Both the position numbers and the translations under genes were made by a program. Of a DNA stretch of 64,000 nt, positions 48,888-60,000 are shown piece by piece. This stretch comes from Leishmania donovani (taxonomy: Eukaryota; Euglenozoa; Kinetoplastea; Trypanosomatida; Trypanosomatidae). The notes below the pieces were generated by a model. It made no database searches, was not told the origin of the DNA, and saw only the letters and a program-made list of their open reading frames with translations. Within the stretch, counting starts at the first letter, position 1; each line of letters opens with the position of its first letter. The stretch is from the NCBI RefSeq assembly GCF_000227135.1, contig NC_018232.1, positions 249,324-313,323 on the forward strand, in the 5' to 3' direction.

Positions 48888-51713
48888 ATGGGCAAGTCGA
48901 ACCCGCGACGCCGCAACAAGGCGTCCGCCAAGAACCGCCCAAAGGGTCACCAAGATTGCACAGAGGTGGAAAAGGACGTCGCGGGCCACGTTGTCCTGGC
49001 ACCGGCGCAGCCGCCCCATACATTCACCCCGCTCTGCGTGCAGCAACTGCGGGAGTCTCGAGAGTACGCTGTGCTGGAGGATGCGTGCAGCGACATTGCG
49101 TACTTTGCGCTGCAACTGCGGCACAACAACGACTTCTTGCGTGAAGCCGTGCCGCAGCGCCTCGCACAGCTGCTCATCTTCTCCCCTCCCTATGAGCCAC
49201 CGCAGCTCAACACGAACGCAGATGCAACGCCGGTGGTGGCATCGCCAACGTTGTCGGCTGCAGCGACGGCGGGGGAGGAGGAGCCGCAACCGCACAAGGG
49301 CATCCTGCACATGCAGATTGCGGCGGCAGAGGCGCTGCGCACTCTTGTTGTGAACAGTGAGCAGGACCGCGTCATCGATGCACTCACGAGCGCTGGCGCG
49401 GACGCGGCATCAGGGGATCGTTTCGCGGAAGGGCTGGCGCGCCTCGTGCAGGCGGGCTGGCAGCGTGTGCAGCAGGCCCGCCGACGCATGGCGCCCGAGG
49501 ATTGGATGGGCGTCAACGGTGAAGAAGGTGAAGAAGACGCTGGTAGTGGTGGTGGTGATGAGGCCGCCGCGGAGGGTGAGGCCGAACCTGCTGCCGACGC
49601 GAGCGCGCGTCACCACCGCCGCCGTCAGTCCGGGTTCACGCGAAACTTGTATTTCATCCTCCTGCGCCACCTGGAGGAGGTGCTAGCGCTCGCCAGCGTG
49701 TGTGTGGAGGCGAGCGAGGTGTGCGCGCAGACGTTTTCCAGCACTTCGGCACTCCTGCTACTGCTCGACGTGCTGCGCGTAGCGATCACGACGACGTGGG
49801 AGACGCTTCTGCACCCCTCCGCCGACTACTACGCCGATGAAGCGCAGGTACCTGTGGCTAGCGAAACGGCGCTCGCCATTCGCGCCTTCAAGCGGCGGGA
49901 GGCTGGCCTGCTCGCCTCGCTGGCGGTTAGCACAGCAGACTTGTTGCTCCTGCTCAGCCCCGAGAACCAGTCACTGGCGCAGGTGTTCACCGGATCAAGC
50001 GAGGGCAACGGCGCAGCGGTGGCCGCCTCCTCATCTTCGTTTCCATCTGCAGCCGGCAGCAGCCCCGCCATGACGGCAGAGCAGACGGCGTTCTTGAATA
50101 CTGTAGTCGACGCCGTCGACCTGCGTGCCTGGCTCGCGGAGAAGCCGGCAGTCGAAGTGCAGCTGCAGGAGCGCTTCTCCGACGCCTCCCTGCCCAGCTT
50201 CCTCGGTGCACAGCACACAGCTGTGGCAATGGAGCGAGAGCGCGTCTTGCACGACCTTCTTCGCGCGACCCTCTCGATCCAGGGCGTGCTCCTGCACATT
50301 GCACCGGTTGCAGCGAACCTGCAGCGCGTCCTGCCGCTGCTAGATGACACCCTGCACAAGGCGTCACTGCCAATGCATGTGTGGTGCGGTGTGCTGCCGC
50401 TTCTCATGGGAACATGCGAGCGCGCCGACGACGACGTGCGAGCGGCGGCAGCGACGCTGACCACGCACCGGCTGCGCAGCACTCAAGCGGCGGTCCGCCT
50501 ACTGCATGTGATGGTGAACGCTGTGGGCGAGAAGAACGACACGGACCGGTACGAGGACGACGAAGCCGCGTTCGCCGCCAACCCACTGGCCAAGATTCTG
50601 CAGTCAGGAGAGCTTCTCTACGCCTTCGGCCTCCTGCTAAAGGATGTGCTCTGGATGTCGCCGAACAGCGACTCCAGCGGTAACGCAGCCACCGTGGAGG
50701 GCCCCGCGCACCCGACGGCGACACGTGACGTCATGGCTTGGCAGGCCCAGCAGCGCGCTCTGCGCGCTGAGGCCAGCTCGAACGCTGCGGCGACGGAGAT
50801 GCAGATGGTGCTGCTCGCCACGGAAGTGAACGTGTGGGAGGTGGCAAGCACGCTGCTGCTGATGCTCCCTGTGGCGAGCCTCGGCGATCCTGCTCCGACG
50901 TGGCGGGCACTCTTGCAGGCCGTGCTGAGCCGCTATCAGCTTCACCTCGACGCCGCGGCCATGGAGGCGTCGGAGGGAGAGGGGCGCAGCGCACACGCGA
51001 ACATTCTGCAGCACTCCGCCCGCACGCATCAGCTTCTCTGGATGCAGCTTGAGTCGCTCGGGCAGATGCTCTGGACGATGCAGCGCAAGCAGAGCAAGGC
51101 GAGCGGTGGCAGCGCCGCGGTGACAGCCTGCAACCACGTCCAGGCGACATCCGCGGATGTCGACCTGCTCATCCGTGTCTCCTGGGAGGCGTCGGCAAGC
51201 ACGCTGCTGAGGCAGTCGTGCGTCGGCGCCGTGGGACTGCTGTGCGCGTCGATGCAGCGGGAGGAGGCCGTGGCCACGGCGGCGCGCTTTGCCCTGGCCG
51301 TGGTCGCCAACGGCGGACCAGCGGCGACGTCCTACGGGAAGAAGCTCCTCGACGTGTACGCGCAACTTGTGCCAGGCAAAACGCCCACCTACCCCGCGGA
51401 GCGGCGGGTGTGGCTGCAGCAGCTTGCGCTGGCGGACGCCGCCGCCACGGTCCGCTGCGAAGCGGCGAACACCTTGATAGATCTCTTCCTCGACGAGCGC
51501 CACGACGCCGCCGTGTACTGGCCGCTGGGCGTACAAGAGAAGCTGAGCGACTTCAAGAGGCAGCTCGCCATCTACGTGAAACGGCGTCAACAGCTGGATA
51601 AGGAGACGAAGCGGCTCTACCACGTTTCGACGGAGACGCCAGATGCAGAGCAGTGGTCGGAGGTGCTGGAGAACCTCTCCGGGTTTATCGACTACAAGGC
51701 ACACCACAAGTAG
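48888..51713 (+). CDS. HEAT/ARM-repeat protein resembling SYO1/HEATR3 (5S RNP import adaptor)
   Basis: The protein has 941 residues. SYO1 (HEATR3 in mammals) carries ribosomal proteins uL18 and uL5 together into the nucleus for assembly of the 5S RNP. Three features support the match. The N terminus is a short basic MGKSNPRRRNKASAKNRPKG, as SYO1 proteins begin with MGKS plus a basic tract. Most of the protein is helical repeats, for example LREAVPQRLAQLLIF, LHMQIAAAEALRTLVVN and CVGAVGLLCASMQREE. The C terminus has RCEAANTLIDLFLDERHD and ends with VLENLSGFIDYKAHHK, close to the conserved HEATR3 tail. Acidic low-complexity sequence near residues 205-245 sits where SYO1 has an acidic loop. Sequence divergence is high, so I call it a likely homologue; another ARM-repeat import factor is the main alternative. 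Confidence 0.72.
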   Translation: MGKSNPRRRNKASAKNRPKGHQDCTEVEKDVAGHVVLAPAQPPHTFTPLCVQQLRESREYAVLEDACSDIAYFALQLRHNNDFLREAVPQRLAQLLIFSPPYEPPQLNTNADATPVVASPTLSAAATAGEEEPQPHKGILHMQIAAAEALRTLVVNSEQDRVIDALTSAGADAASGDRFAEGLARLVQAGWQRVQQARRRMAPEDWMGVNGEEGEEDAGSGGGDEAAAEGEAEPAADASARHHRRRQSGFTRNLYFILLRHLEEVLALASVCVEASEVCAQTFSSTSALLLLLDVLRVAITTTWETLLHPSADYYADEAQVPVASETALAIRAFKRREAGLLASLAVSTADLLLLLSPENQSLAQVFTGSSEGNGAAVAASSSSFPSAAGSSPAMTAEQTAFLNTVVDAVDLRAWLAEKPAVEVQLQERFSDASLPSFLGAQHTAVAMERERVLHDLLRATLSIQGVLLHIAPVAANLQRVLPLLDDTLHKASLPMHVWCGVLPLLMGTCERADDDVRAAAATLTTHRLRSTQAAVRLLHVMVNAVGEKNDTDRYEDDEAAFAANPLAKILQSGELLYAFGLLLKDVLWMSPNSDSSGNAATVEGPAHPTATRDVMAWQAQQRALRAEASSNAAATEMQMVLLATEVNVWEVASTLLLMLPVASLGDPAPTWRALLQAVLSRYQLHLDAAAMEASEGEGRSAHANILQHSARTHQLLWMQLESLGQMLWTMQRKQSKASGGSAAVTACNHVQATSADVDLLIRVSWEASASTLLRQSCVGAVGLLCASMQREEAVATAARFALAVVANGGPAATSYGKKLLDVYAQLVPGKTPTYPAERRVWLQQLALADAAATVRCEAANTLIDLFLDERHDAAVYWPLGVQEKLSDFKRQLAIYVKRRQQLDKETKRLYHVSTETPDAEQWSEVLENLSGFIDYKAHHK

Positions 51714-52783
51714 AGAAGCCTGTGCGCGTGTCGTCTGTGTATGCCAGTCGCGGCGCCCCGAGTGAGCAGGGGGAGGGGGTATGCACTCGCCACCTCCTCC
51801 GCAGCCCTGTCTGTCCCCGTCCATCGCCCCCTCTGTCAGCGGACGTCGCCCTCTCTCCCCCTCCCCCCTCTTCCTCCTTCAGGACGACTCGGAAAGGCGC
51901 TTGCTAGCGCGCACGAACGCGAGTCGTTCTCGTCGCCGTCCGCAGCAGCGACAGCAGCATCCGCGTGAGTGGCACACGGTACCCGCCGCACGCTGATGAG
52001 AGGCGCCACGAAAGGAGAAAAGGGGGGGTGTCAAGAATGCATCGAATAAGCGGAAGATAACATAACCATAATCGAGCAAGGCTATCCAAATACAGGGAGC
52101 TCGAACAACGCAGAAGCCGCAATGCCCCTCCCCTACCCTCTCCTTCCTGTGATGCCGCGTCCGCATTCCGTGGTGGTTCGCGTGGTCGTCAGCAATGGAT
52201 GCCGCGGTACTCAAGGTTCGCGCCACGGCCAGCCACGGTGACGCTCGAGGGAAACCACAGCAGCGGCACGCAAGACGAACAGGGGAGGGATAAGGGGATC
52301 CTGAAAAGGAAAAGGAACGCAGGAGAAGAGTAGGGGCTACGAGTCGGCCGAAGTCGCACGCAGCTTCGCGGCCTCCCGCCGTCCAGACCGAGCACGTGTG
52401 GCTGTGAGGAAGCACGGGGGAGGGGCCTGAGGTGCACCACGCAGCGCATCCCTTTCACCTCTGAGAAGAGAAATCGTGAGGCACTGAGTGGGAGGGAGTC
52501 TGGTGTTGTACTCGCCCGACCGTGTCCTCCGCTCCCTGACACACAGCCGACTCTTGCCCCCTCCGCCACGCATCTGCGCGCAGTCCACATGCGTTGAGCC
52601 CTAGCCCCTCACCCTCGCTCCGTTGCCCTCCTCTCTGCTCAAACCCTCACACGGCACATCCGCTCTCTTATCCACCGCTCTATGGCTGCGCCAGCTCTCG
52701 ACGCCCCACACAGATACACCCGCCCGCCCCCGTCACCCACCCTTCTCACCCACTCCCGCTTTTTTTTCATCCATTGGCCAGCC
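51714..52783 (+). other. Intergenic region
   Basis: No gene seen. It holds pyrimidine tracts (51840-51880), a GA-rich patch, and C/T-rich sequence (52600-52680) and a T8 run (52761-52768) before MTAP. An in-frame upstream ATG for MTAP lies at 52682. Confidence 0.6.
52780..52781 (+). promoter_or_regulatory. Predicted trans-splice acceptor AG for MTAP
   Basis: The tract CCCGCTTTTTTTTCATCC followed by ATTGGCCAG ends 2 nt before the ATG at 52784. An upstream C/T-rich stretch (52598-52680) might support a longer transcript that includes the ATG at 52682. Confidence 0.5.
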
Positions 52784-53704
52784 ATGTACGGTAATCCGCA
52801 CAAGGAGCCCGTCGCGATCGCCGTCATCGGCGGCTCTGGCATCTACAAGCTGGACTGCTTGCAGGATGCAAAGTACTACGACGTACCGACCCCGTATGGC
52901 AACCCGAGCGGGCAGCTGTGCGTGGCCAAGGTCGACGGTGTGCCGTGCGTCTTCCTGCCGCGTCACGGTCCGCACCACCAGTACAACCCCAGCGAGATCA
53001 ACTACCGCGCCAACATCTGCGCGCTGAAGCAGATGGGCGTGCGCTATATCCTCGCCATCAACGCTGTTGGATCGCTGGACGAGTCCTGCAAGCCCGGCGA
53101 CCTCGTGCTGTGCGACCAGATCATCGACAAGACGTACGCGCGCAAGGCAACCTTCTTCGAGGGCGGCGTCGTCGCGCACGCGGACTTCGCCCACCCGACG
53201 TCGCGCATCTTCAACAACATCGCGCATGAGGCGCTGCTGCGCTGCTTTCCGGACGTGGCGGCCGGCAAGGGCACGTTCCAGATTCACAGCAGCGGCACCC
53301 TCGTGACGATGGAAGGTCCGCAGTTCAGCACTAAGGCCGAGTCCCTCCTCAACAAGCAGATGGGCGGCCACCTGATCGGTATGACGTCGGCAACGGAGGC
53401 GCGGCTGGCGCGTGAGGCGGAGATCGCATACGCGACAGTGGCGATGGTGACCGACATGGACGCGTGGAGCGACGCGCCGCACGTGGACGCGGCGCAGGTG
53501 ACGAAGGTGATGGCGGCGAATGTGGAGAAGGCGCAGCGCTACCCATCCGAGATCATCAAGTCCCTCGCCCAGAATCTCTTCGATGATCCGGCGCACCACA
53601 CCCTGGAGTACGCCATCGTGACAAAGCCGGAGCACATCCCCGCCGAGACGAAGCAGCGCATCGCGCCGCTCGTGGCGAGCAAGTACCCGCAGTTCGCCCC
53701 GTAG
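52784..53704 (+). CDS. MTAP: S-methyl-5'-thioadenosine phosphorylase
   Basis: Cleaves 5'-methylthioadenosine, the by-product of polyamine synthesis, with phosphate to adenine and methylthioribose-1-phosphate, feeding purine and methionine salvage. It has 306 residues, close to the human enzyme (283). Phosphate-binding loop GGSGIY is at residues 16-21 with Ser18 where human has Thr. Arg60-His61 of PRHGPHH match the human phosphate-binding pair. NAVGSL and TMEGPQFSTKAES are the ribose/purine-site segments. VTDMDAW supplies Asp224 and Asp226 for purine binding, equivalent to the Asp pair in human. These features separate it from bacterial nucleosidases. Leishmania cannot make purines, so salvage matters. 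No C-terminal SKL-type glycosomal signal is present (ends QFAP). A 34-codon N-terminal extension is possible; see findings. Confidence 0.96.
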   Translation: MYGNPHKEPVAIAVIGGSGIYKLDCLQDAKYYDVPTPYGNPSGQLCVAKVDGVPCVFLPRHGPHHQYNPSEINYRANICALKQMGVRYILAINAVGSLDESCKPGDLVLCDQIIDKTYARKATFFEGGVVAHADFAHPTSRIFNNIAHEALLRCFPDVAAGKGTFQIHSSGTLVTMEGPQFSTKAESLLNKQMGGHLIGMTSATEARLAREAEIAYATVAMVTDMDAWSDAPHVDAAQVTKVMAANVEKAQRYPSEIIKSLAQNLFDDPAHHTLEYAIVTKPEHIPAETKQRIAPLVASKYPQFAP

Positions 53705-56428
53705 AGCGTGCGTGTTGTACCAGAGGCCTCGAGGCGTGTGTAGGTGAGGTGGATACGTGGATAGCTTGGGCAAGCGGCGTAAACGTTGAAGGAGATGGAG
53801 GAGGGGCGCGGGTGTATGTCGCCTCCGACTCGAGCGCGAAGTTGATTGCGCTCACTCGCGAGCAAGCAGCCACAGCAAAACTAAGCAAGCGGAGCTGGAG
53901 CAACAGCAGCAACGGCGGTGTTTGGGTGTGAATGTGGGTGTGTGTAAGCTGCCGCCGTGTTGATGGCGGTGCCCGCACCCCACCCCCGCTTTCACCCTCA
54001 GTTGCCTAGCCGCTCACCTCCTCCGCACCTGCACATCAACGCATGTCCTCTCGCAGGTTCAGGTAAGCGTACCGTTACTTCGAGCACCCAGTCTTCTCCC
54101 CCCACTCCACCCCACTCCCACCCCCGTCCTCTTCGCTTCCGTCGCTGCTGTTGCCACGACGCTGGTTGGGGGGTGCATGCGCGGGGGGGAAGGAGGGAAG
54201 GGGCCAAGCCCGGATACGATGAAAAGGGAAGGGAAAGGATAGGGGGCGGGAACTGGACAGACCTGTGGGGGTGTTCACGGGTGGGGAGAAGGAAGGAAGG
54301 TAGAAGTCAGAGGAATGCGCGAAAGGGCGAAGAGCAGGAAGAAAGGGGGTGGCGCGATGCAGTGCGGGCACACGCGCGCGTGCGTGCCTCTATGCCTCTC
54401 TCGTGTTCCTTGCGCCCCGCCTCGCCTCGGCGTCCTCGCCCTGCACACCACAACACCCCCACACACCACACACACACGCACACCTTTGTGTCCATGGTTT
54501 GTGCGTGCATGGGCGTCTACGTTTGTGGAAGGGAAAGAGGAGGAGGAGGACAGAGGGACCTCTCCCGAGACTATCGCTACCACCACCAGCGGCAGCGGCA
54601 GCAGCACCATAAGGGGACTGCCGCTGCTTACACAGGCAAAACTAACGAAAAACTTGGCACATCACGCGTGTTGATGTGCGTGGACAGGAAAGAGAGAGAG
54701 ATGCCGGTGCAGCCGTAAAGACTCAAGTGGCGGCGGCGCGGATGTCCTCGCCGGTCATAATCGATACAGATGCGCACGACAGTTATGTGATGAGAATGAG
54801 GAGAGGGGTGGTGGTGGTGGTGGCTTTGCGCTGTGGGTCAAGCAGTCGAAGCGGAACAACAGCGCCGCGGTCGGCACCGCGAGCCACGTTTTTGCTCTTC
54901 CCCACTCCTTCCCGCAATGATTCTCCTCGTGACCTAACGCCTCCGAGCATCACCTCCTCCCTCTTGCCTCTCTTCATGTTGTCTGCGTTGTACTGTTGCC
55001 CCACCGCCACCACCACGTCTGCCCGTGTGGGTGGTGTGTGTGTGTGTGTGTGTGTGTGTGTGCATCGCTGCTGCTGCATCACGGCTGCTGCTGCTGCGCA
55101 CAAACACACAAACGTGCACACACGCCATCGTCTCGCCACCACAACAACGTACCCTCCCTCCCTCCCTCCCTCCCCCCTGCCCCGCCCCCCTGACGACGCA
55201 CACACACCCGACGCGCAGAGCAGAACAGAAGGTGGTCTGACAAAGAAGCGTATTCGTCACTCCACCATTGCGGCCGTTACCATCACCGCCTCCCCACCCA
55301 CGGATACTTGAGCGCATTACACAAGCTCAGCGCACCCTCTCTCTCTCTCTCGACACACACTGACACACACACACACACATTCTTCTTCGGTTCACCTACT
55401 ATCCGGCGCGCTCGTGCGTGCAGCCCTGTGCCGGCTTCCGTTTTCCTGTGCTTATTCTTTCGAGGACGCAGGGTGGCGTGTTTTCGCTACCCTTTTCGCT
55501 TTTCTCAATCCTTTTAATCCGTCTTCGCCCTTCCACCACTCCTGCGTATCTCGCTGTTCCCTCCCGCAAGGGCCACCAACACCACCACCACCACCATCAT
55601 CCCCGCATTTTTCTCGGCGTCGTCCGTGGCACCAGTGCTCCCTTTTCCCCTCCTCCGTCCCCTCCCCCCGCTCCCCACTCCTTCCCGTTGCTTCCCTCTC
55701 ACAAGTCTGCATGTGAGCTTGTGTGTGTATGTGTGTGTGAGGGCGAAGAGGGTCGGGCGAAGCTTTTCGCGCGCTTTCATGTGTCGTCCCTGCTCGCCCC
55801 ACATGCACACCGCCCAGCCACCTCTCCCTTCTCTCTCCTGTGTTTTCTCGGCTTCATTTATTACGGGCTGCTGCTGCTCGCGTGGAGGTCAGCGGGAAAG
55901 CCATTGATCGAGCTCTTCCCCTTCCCTCCCTCACACCTCCTCCCACATACACCGACACGGACACCCTGCCCTGTGTTCGAGCGCACGCATCTCGGCTCTG
56001 TTGGTAGGTCTCCCATCGCCTCCACCAGAGCATGTTGGTTGCTCGCTGTGAACCGTCTCGTTTCTTCTTTTTTCCCCTTTCGTCGTCGTCGTGCCTGCCT
56101 TCAACGACTCGCTCACACGCACTCCTGCATCCATTATTCTTCCTCGTTTTTCTTACGTGTGTTTGTGTGTGCGTGCGAGTGCTCCTTCCTCGCTGGCATC
56201 TCCATCGCCACACGAAGGTTCATCCTCTGATCTTCCACCACGGACGTCTCCGATCAGCGCCTCCTGCTATATTGCCGTTCTCGTGCGCTCGCTGCGGCTG
56301 GCGTCCCTCTCTCTCTCTATCCCCCTCCTCCACCTGCATGCGTGTGTTGTCCCTTTCACTGGCGTGGTGAACTCGGAGTAGCGCACGCGGCGGCCGAAGC
56401 GAACACGCACACACGGGCAGAGGCAGAC

Positions 56429-56430
<2 letters not shown>

Positions 56431-56473
<43 letters not shown>
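56431..56473. repeat. (GT)n microsatellite of about 21 units
   Basis: The longest pure dinucleotide run in the window. It lies about 195 nt before the start codon of the next gene and upstream of its likely splice acceptor. Confidence 0.92.
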
Positions 56474-56478
<5 letters not shown>

Positions 56479-56497
56479 CTGTACATAGCATTCCTTC

Positions 56498-56499
56498 AG
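56498..56499 (+). promoter_or_regulatory. Predicted trans-splice acceptor AG for the gene at 56668
   Basis: CATTCCTTCAG follows the GT tract. The pyrimidine stretch is short, so confidence is low, but no ATG lies between it and 56668. Confidence 0.4.
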
Positions 56500-56667
56500 A
56501 AACAGTCATCGCTGCCCGAACACCTACACAGACGTACGCACGCACACACAGCGCGTGCGCTCGCCAACCCCAAAACGTCTCTTTTCTTGGGGGAGAGGGG
56601 GAGGGGCGAAACCCGTTGCGGCATCATCCGGGGAGTAGACGGGAACGGAGGTAGCTGGTGCGCAGCT

Positions 56668-57021
56668 ATGGGCAACGATTTGTCGACCATGTCGGGTGGG
56701 GGCCGCAACCTTGAGGTCTGGGGTGAAGCGCGCGCCAGACGCGTCTCGAACGAGCTGCCGACCCCGCGCACCATCCCTCTCGGTCATGGGGACAATCTCG
56801 TGCCACCGGCGCTGCTCCTGGACGCTGAGATGCGCTCAGCCGCAGACGAAGCAAGTAGCACCTCCTCGTTGCGGTCTGCCGGCACGGTGTCGACCTACTC
56901 CACTCAGCACTCGGCACTTTCAAAGGCAAACCGAAGCCCGGATCCACAGCCCCGGAGGCGTAGCATGTCGATGAGTGATATGACCGCTGCGACAGCCTTG
57001 CTGGCAGCCGCGGCGCCGTCA

Positions 57022-57055
<34 letters not shown>

Positions 57056-60000
57056 TGCAGAGGCGCGCGCAGTACTCCATGTACGCTCGGCAGATGCGGC
57101 GACCCGGCTGTGACGGGGGCCGGTACGGGTTGCAGCATCACAACAGCGGCGTTGACTTCATGGTCGCCAACGAGTTTTTCAACTGCAGCGACAGCACCCT
57201 TGGCAGCGAGGCGGATCTCGATAGCAGCAGTGGCATCGGAAGCAGCGGTAGCGATGGTAATGATGACGCAGGAGGGGTGCACCACCGTTGTGGCATGGCA
57301 CCAAGGGAGCCCACCTTGCCGTACGGTTCCGGCCGCCGCCTGACCGGCAATGAGCTCTCCGCGCATTCCCCGCGGCGTGGACGAAACGAGGTGGATGGAG
57401 CGCCGGCCCTCGGCTCGACTGCTACGGCCGCTGCCGCCGCCTCTGCTACGTCGCCAGCGCACGCGAAGTCGAGCAGCACAGGCAGGGCAGAGACGATAAC
57501 GACGAAGGCCGTCTCCGTGGTAGTCTCCGGCGTCGACTGCAGCAGTGATCCCCCTCCAGCTCTCACCAGCAGCCGCAACAGCAGCAACGGCAGTCACGAC
57601 AGCAAGTCCTCGGCTGCGAGTGGGAAGAAAGGCGGTGTCACACCTTTGCCGTCGGCGAGGCAGGGCAATTGGCACAAGCGGCTCTTGCGGCCCGTCTCAC
57701 GAGGCAGCATTCGTGATGACGGCATCAGCGGCAGCGCCACGCAGTGGGGCTCGCCTGACGCCGCCGATGGTGCTCTCAGCTCGCACGAGGAAAAGAAGTG
57801 CAAGACGGGCAAGAGAAAGACGAGCAAGCCGAGAATCCACCCGGAGGGACTCTTGGAGCTGAAGTTTCCGCATCGCACGCGCAGCTCAGCAGCAGCGCCG
57901 CGAACGTCGTCCGCGGCAGCCGGAACCGCGACCACCACGATCGGTGTAGAGGCGCTGGTGTCGAGGATGAAGCTGTCCACCACGAAGGAGTCGCCGAGCG
58001 TCGACGCAAAGCAGCGGCACACCAGTGGCGACCTCAGCGGCAGCACCGCGCCGGCTCTGTCGAATGAGAAGCGTGGCGGCCAGTGCGACTCTTTCACGTG
58101 CGTGTCGTCCTCGCCAGCGCAGCAGCATCACGCCGCCGGCAAGGATGGCAGAGGTAAACCCGGCGCGAACCGCAGCAGCGACCCGCCTCGCTCGTCGGAG
58201 TCCCCGGCGCATCATCACAGCCGTCAAGTGCAACATCATCACTGCGGTGGAGACGATGGAAGCAATGCCGTTCCAGAGACGGTGTTGGCCAGCCTTGTAG
58301 ATTCAAAGTCGCACCATCGCCAGCCCAGACGCAACCGCAGCCTCGGTGGCAAGCTCGACCTGCACGACGAGAGCCCCAACGACTTCTTCGCTTCGACGCA
58401 GCGGAGCGGGCAGTACCGGATGCTTTACCGAATGGACAGCGAAAGCGGGAGCTCAACCGCCTCCATGCGCGAGGCAGTGTGCATGGCTACCGGCGGCGGC
58501 GCGGCGGCGGCGCACTCCTTTGGCAGCCTCTTCGCCGACTCGCGGGCCGCTTCGCTATACTCGGTGTCGTCGTCGCCCGGGCAAGCGTGGACAGGTGACT
58601 ACGCTGGCCGCGGAGTGATGCAACTAACAGCCGCGGTGGATCACCGCGCGCTGGACATGCAGAAAGTCGACGACGTCGGCGGCACGAGTGAGGCCAGCCG
58701 GCATCACCCTAGTCGTGGACTGCTCTGCAGCGGAAGCTGCACGGCCTGTGTGAATAGCACAGGCACCTTTAACGCGACCTCGCAACCGCAGCAGGCGGAT
58801 CTGCAGCGCAAAATAGAGATGCACCTCCAGCGGATGACCTACACGTCGAAGTCGCCCAGCCTCGTCACCAGCAACCAAGTCGTCTCTGTGAGGCCAGAGA
58901 ATAGCCAAGGTACCCGACACTCGCTGATATCTACGTTGCCGATGCCTCTGAACGTCGGCGCCGCTGAAGCGCCTGCCAACCGCGGGCAGGTCGGCGCCGC
59001 CGCAGTGATGCGTGAAGCGCTGTCGGCCGGTGCGTCGTGCCGTGACGGCCACGGCCACGTCCACACCGCCGCTAGCGTGAGCATATGCAGCAACGGTAGC
59101 GGCAGCTCTAGCTTCGGCTCGAGCAGCAGCGGGGATCGCAGTATCAGCCCTGACGTAAGTGTCAGAGAGCTCGTGAAGTCGTCTCGGGTGAAGCCGCCAG
59201 CCAAGGCAGAGTCGCCGCCGCTCCTGCCACAGCCACCCCCGCCACAGACGGCGGTGATGCGGACCAAGACACATAGCTTCCGAGGACACGGTGGCAGACG
59301 TGGACCCACGAACCTGTCCGCCACCGAAGGCTTGGCGGCGTCCGCGGTGTCGCCGAAGAGGCACAGCAGCTGCGCTGGCCGGCGGCATCATCACGGCAAC
59401 GGTAGCAGCAACAGTGGCGACGCTCTGCACGCAACGGCGAGTGTCCTCACCTCGGTACAAGGCAGCTGCAGCGCGTTGCGGCCGACGCGGGCAGACAGCA
59501 AGGACCTCATTCTCCGGCCCGACCGCACTGCCTCTGCACGCCGTCACCGCCGCGGTGGTGGCGATGAGAACGCGCCGGAAGGCAGTGGCAGCCGTCAGCG
59601 GCACCCGCAGAACCGAAAACTTTCTTCCAGGACGCATTTTACCTCTTTCAGCTTTAGCAGTGACAGCTTCCTATACGGCAAGGTGCGTGGCCATCTGGCG
59701 AAGGCGGCGGCAGTGGCTGCAAACTCGAGCAGCATCGAGCGTCGGCGTCACGCGTCGGGCTGTGAAAGCAGCGGAGGCACGCAGGCACACGCGCGTCACC
59801 ACGCTCACGGTGAAGTCGACTCGGTTGCGCTGGGGGCCTCCCCATCCGCATCATCGCGCAAGGGCGAGGCCGAGTGTCGCCATCGCGGCAGCGGGTGCGG
59901 CAATGAAAGTGGGATGGGCAGCGTGGTGGCTGACTTGGACGACCTCCTCCTCGGCGCCGATGGCAGGGCCCCCTCTGGCAACCTGACGGCGCTCTACCCG

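Larger units (their letters stand above)
53705..56667 (+). other. Long intergenic region
   Basis: About 3 kb with no convincing gene. Simple sequences include (GT)n at 55036-55060, CCCT repeats near 55152-55176, CT then CA runs at 55338-55378, ACC repeats at about 55573-55596, and a very long (GT)n at about 56431-56473. ORFs of 200-270 codons here are compositionally like noise and mostly lack ATG starts. Confidence 0.6.

Noticed and set aside
53749..53931. 60-codon ORF just after MTAP
   Set aside because: It has a GTG start, no pyrimidine tract before it and no recognisable feature.
54676..56230. ORFs of 211 and 270 codons in the long intergenic region
   Set aside because: They translate simple repeats (CA, GT and CT tracts), the second starts with GTG, and neither shows any structured segment.
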